Assembly (NCBI GenBank): GCA_046756925.1
Contig: JBHHXH010000017.1
Coordinates: 1 to 41,820 of the forward strand
DNA from: JAJDBU01 sp046756925
GTDB lineage: Bacteria; Nitrospirota; Nitrospiria; SBBL01; JAADHI01
Direction of reading: 5' to 3'
DNA length: 41,820 nucleotides
Part shown: positions 39,310-41,820 of the stretch, piece by piece
How the letters are laid out: each line of letters opens with the position of its first letter
Position numbering within the stretch: the stretch's first letter is position 1
Translations under genes and position numbers: made by a program
Notes under the pieces: model-generated
Databases searched by the model: none
Told to the model about the DNA's origin: nothing
Seen by the model: the letters and a program-made list of their open reading frames with translations, nothing else

Positions 39310-40881
39310 ATGTTTTGGAAAACAATGCTCAGTCTTGCCTTGGCCGCAGCACTTTTATCCGGTTGTCAAAAAACTAGAATAACGGAAGCAGAATCCGAGC
39401 CCGAAGAAGAACCCATTGTCATTACGAAATGGACAGATAAAACGGAACTATTTGTCGAGTTCCCCGTGCTTGTGGTCGGAGAAGAAATCCCTTTCGCGGC
39501 GCACTTAACGGATTTGGAGACCTTTCAACCCGTCTCTTCCGATGTGGTGGTGACGACCTTGACTGGACAGGACGGCCATACTATCACCGCACGGACGCCG
39601 ACACCTCTTATTCCGGGCATCTACCGTCCGATGATCACCCCGGACAAAAGCGGACTCTACCGCTTAACCGTCCGGCGAACGGACCCGAAGGATGAAAGCC
39701 GCATGGATGTTGTCGATGCTGGCGAATTCTTTGTTTTCGAAAACCGGGACGACATACCGGGTTTCCCAAGGCACGGCAGCCACGGCGAGATTCCTTTTCT
39801 CAAAGAACAGCAGTGGCGGATCGATTTCGCCACGGCAATCGTCCAAAAGCACACCCTCAACGCGACGCTCAAACTCCACGCGGAGGTCGAACCCACCGCG
39901 GAAGGCCGGGTTGAGATTGCCGCGCCGATCGGGGGACGCATCCTGCCCTCTGAAAAAGGGCTTCCTGCGCCTGGACAAAAAGTCATTGCCGGGGAAACAC
40001 TGGCCATGATCCTGCCGCTGCATGCCTCCGCAAGAAGCCGGGACGACCTACAGTTTGCCGTTCGCTCCGCGCAGGCGGAATTGAAAGCCAGTCAAAAAGA
40101 ACTGGACCGGATTCGCCGTCTTTATCAGGACCAAATCGTGCCGAAACGGCGTCTGGAAGAGGCGGAAAAAAATACCGCCATCCTCAAAGCCCGTCTTGCC
40201 AAGGCCCGCTCCCGGATTTCTCTCTTGGATGTCAATCAGGAGACCGTCGGCAAGGGGACATCCCCTCAATCCGTGGAACGCTTTCCATTGCGCTCCCCCA
40301 TATCGGGAACGATCACACGCATCAACATGACACCGGGCGCGCAAATCGAAGCGGGAGCGCCGCTCTTTACCATCATCGACCTGGATTCGGTCTGGATTGA
40401 AGCGCGTCTTTTCGAGGTGGACATCCCCAAAATCGGATCGGTCGAACACGCCCATTTTTCGGCGGCATCGCTGGCCGCCCCTATCAATTTGCGTGCACCG
40501 GACAGCCGTCTGATTGCCGTCGGGCAAGTCATCGACCCCGTGCACCGCTCCGTACCCCTCATCATGCAGGTCCATAACGCACAAGGACAATTGCGGATCG
40601 GCACGCACGGCCATCTCGCCGTTCCCACGGGAGAGACCATCCATGACCTGGCCATCCCTAAAAGCGCGGTGGTGGACGACCGGGGCGTCCCCGTCGCTTT
40701 TATTCATGCGGACGGCGAAAGCTTTGAACGGCGCGAATTAATCCTGGGGATTCAAGACGAGGGCTATATCCAGGTGAAGTCTGGGCTTAAAGCGGGGGAG
40801 CGGATCGTGACAAAATCCGCCTATCGCGTCTACCTGGCTTCTCTTTCAACACAGCTGCCGCAGCACGGCCACGCACACTAG
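39310..40881 (+). CDS. RND efflux periplasmic adaptor (CzcB/CusB-like)
   Basis: A 523-residue membrane-fusion protein. The lipobox LLSGC places the lipidated residue at Cys19. After an N-terminal domain (about 35-150) come the adaptor parts: lipoyl half APIGGRILP, a coiled-coil hairpin (about 235-300), second lipoyl half RSPISGTITRINMTPG, and a barrel domain with AIPKSAVVDD. The protein ends in the His-rich tail HGHAH, suggesting metal contact. It links the inner-membrane pump to an outer-membrane channel. ATG 39310 is preferred because AGAGGAG is seven bases upstream; ATG 39304 is too close to it. No CzcC-type outer-membrane factor gene precedes it. Confidence 0.9.
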   Translation: MFWKTMLSLALAAALLSGCQKTRITEAESEPEEEPIVITKWTDKTELFVEFPVLVVGEEIPFAAHLTDLETFQPVSSDVVVTTLTGQDGHTITARTPTPLIPGIYRPMITPDKSGLYRLTVRRTDPKDESRMDVVDAGEFFVFENRDDIPGFPRHGSHGEIPFLKEQQWRIDFATAIVQKHTLNATLKLHAEVEPTAEGRVEIAAPIGGRILPSEKGLPAPGQKVIAGETLAMILPLHASARSRDDLQFAVRSAQAELKASQKELDRIRRLYQDQIVPKRRLEEAEKNTAILKARLAKARSRISLLDVNQETVGKGTSPQSVERFPLRSPISGTITRINMTPGAQIEAGAPLFTIIDLDSVWIEARLFEVDIPKIGSVEHAHFSAASLAAPINLRAPDSRLIAVGQVIDPVHRSVPLIMQVHNAQGQLRIGTHGHLAVPTGETIHDLAIPKSAVVDDRGVPVAFIHADGESFERRELILGIQDEGYIQVKSGLKAGERIVTKSAYRVYLASLSTQLPQHGHAH

Positions 40882-40892
40882 GGAGGACAATG

Positions 40893-41820
40893 ATGAACAA
40901 ACTGATTGCATGGTCCTTACAGAACCGGATCATCGTCCTTTCGGTTGCGGTGGGGATTTTGATCTTGGGCACTTTTGTGGCCCTGCGCATGCCGGTGGAC
41001 GTCTTCCCCGACCTGACCGCGCCAACGGTGACGATTATGACGGAAGCCCACAGCATGGCCCCGGAAGAAGTCGAAACCCTGGTGACCTTTCCGATTGAAA
41101 CGGCGGTCAACGGGGCCTCCGGCGTGCGGCGGGTGCGCTCTTCCTCTGCGACGGGCATCTCCGTGGTGTGGGTCGAATTCGACTGGGGCACCGACATCTA
41201 TCGGGCCCGGCAGATCGTCAACGAAAAACTGCAGATCGTCGCTGCCGCTCTCCCGGCGGAGGCGGATCAACCCATATTGGCCCCCATCTCCTCCATCATG
41301 GGCGAGATCATGCTGGTCAGCCTGACCAGCGCGGTCCACTCCCCGCTGGATGTCCGCGCCAGCGCGGACTGGGTCGTGCGCCGCCGGCTGCTTTCCGTGC
41401 CCGGCGTCTCTCAAGTCATCCCCATCGGCGGCGGGACGAAGCAGTATCAAGTCCTCTTGTCGCCCGACCGGATGGCGACGCATAAGGTCAGCCTCGATGA
41501 AGTCCTGGACGCCTTGAAGCAGAGCAATCAGAACACCTCCGCCGGCTTTTTTGTGGACGGCGCGCAGGAATACCTGATTCACGGCATCGGCCGCATCCAG
41601 TCCCCCGAGGATATCGGAAAAACCCTCGTGAAAATGGAACACGGCAAATACATCCAGCTCCGTCAATTGGCGGACATTCAAGTCGGGCCCGCGATCAAGC
41701 GGGGCGAGGGCACGGCCCAGGGGAAACCGGCCGTGATTCTGAACATTCAGAAACAGCCGGGCGCAAACACCTTGACCCTGACGCAAACCCTGGATCGGGC
41801 CTTGGATGAAATCGCGGCCT
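40893..41820 (+). CDS. CzcA/CusA-family RND heavy-metal pump, 5' part only
   Basis: The first 309 codons of a pump gene that runs off the right edge. The N-terminus is a membrane helix (IIVLSVAVGILILGTFVAL), followed by the porter-domain landmarks DVFPDLTAPTVT, PEEVETLVTFPIE and NGASGVRRVRS. This pattern is typical of the heavy-metal efflux branch of RND pumps, which use the proton gradient to expel Zn, Co, Cd, Cu or Ag. The metal-defining residues lie beyond the window. GGGAGG is six bases upstream of ATG 40893; ATG 40890 is an equal alternative. It starts 11 bp after the adaptor gene. Confidence 0.93.
   Translation, partial: MNKLIAWSLQNRIIVLSVAVGILILGTFVALRMPVDVFPDLTAPTVTIMTEAHSMAPEEVETLVTFPIETAVNGASGVRRVRSSSATGISVVWVEFDWGTDIYRARQIVNEKLQIVAAALPAEADQPILAPISSIMGEIMLVSLTSAVHSPLDVRASADWVVRRRLLSVPGVSQVIPIGGGTKQYQVLLSPDRMATHKVSLDEVLDALKQSNQNTSAGFFVDGAQEYLIHGIGRIQSPEDIGKTLVKMEHGKYIQLRQLADIQVGPAIKRGEGTAQGKPAVILNIQKQPGANTLTLTQTLDRALDEIAA

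Noticed and set aside
40917..41786. A 289-codon open frame on the minus strand opposite the RND pump
   Set aside because: The plus strand encodes clear RND pump motifs; the antisense translation is Asp/Gly/His/Arg-rich shadow sequence.

Overview
The window looks like a chromosomal segment of a Gram-negative, free-living bacterium. The evidence is lipoprotein signals, an outer-membrane barrel, a PEP-CTERM sorting signal, a periplasmic DegP protease and an RND metal pump. The MEP isoprenoid route, the block order xseB-ispA-dxs-tlyA and the block PIN/TRAM-ispD-ispF-cysE-mutY, a globin-coupled sensor kinase and a PrsT-like TPR lipoprotein together suggest the Nitrospirota or a similar lineage. 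That placement is inference from gene content only. No rRNA, tRNA, CRISPR array, phage gene or insertion sequence was recognised.

Layout. 1-1000 (minus): the start of an outer-membrane barrel gene and a mono-haem cytochrome c lipoprotein. 1.2-3.8 kb (plus): a twin-domain SagB-type dehydrogenase, a YggX-like iron protein with two CxxC pairs, and endonuclease III. 3.9-7.4 kb: a PEP-CTERM protein (minus) and a PrsT-like TPR lipoprotein (plus) diverge from an AT-rich intergenic region. This region carries two copies of a 25-bp element and a sigma-54-like promoter. 7.5-12.7 kb (plus): one operon with moaC, an ABC-2 exporter whose ATPase has an unusual Trp-rich tail, a histidine phosphatase, an O-methyltransferase and a LolA-like protein. 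12.9-17.9 kb (plus): xseB, ispA, dxs, tlyA and a sugar-nucleotide epimerase. 18.1-19.4 kb (plus): a small basic coiled-coil protein, a patatin-like phospholipase and a short DUF4177-like gene.

19.4-26.4 kb (minus): a TPR/HEAT lipoprotein, an ADP-sugar NUDIX hydrolase, alpha-glucan phosphorylase and a bifunctional Rel (p)ppGpp enzyme. 26.6-29.2 kb: a globin-coupled histidine kinase and a single-domain response regulator (minus), with a divergent NarL/LuxR-type response regulator (plus). 29.2-30.7 kb (minus): a sugar-1-phosphate nucleotidyltransferase and two very small genes. 31-35 kb (minus): the overlapping chain PIN/TRAM-ispD-ispF-cysE-mutY. 35-38.5 kb: degP (minus) and bioA (plus) diverge from overlapping promoters; a small hypothetical gene follows bioA. 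38.7 kb to the end (plus): a His-rich exported protein, a CzcB/CusB-like adaptor and the start of a CzcA/CusA-like RND pump.

How the genes work together. Dxs, IspD, IspF and IspA supply and condense isoprenoid precursors. The PEP-CTERM protein and the PrsT-like protein probably belong to the exosortase/exopolysaccharide system, whose core genes lie outside the window. The globin kinase and its regulators form a likely oxygen or redox signalling unit. The last three genes form a heavy-metal efflux operon. The least explained items are the paired 25-bp elements with the sigma-54-like promoter, the W-x3-W tail of the ABC ATPase, the double-CxxC YggX variant and the stand-alone SagB protein.
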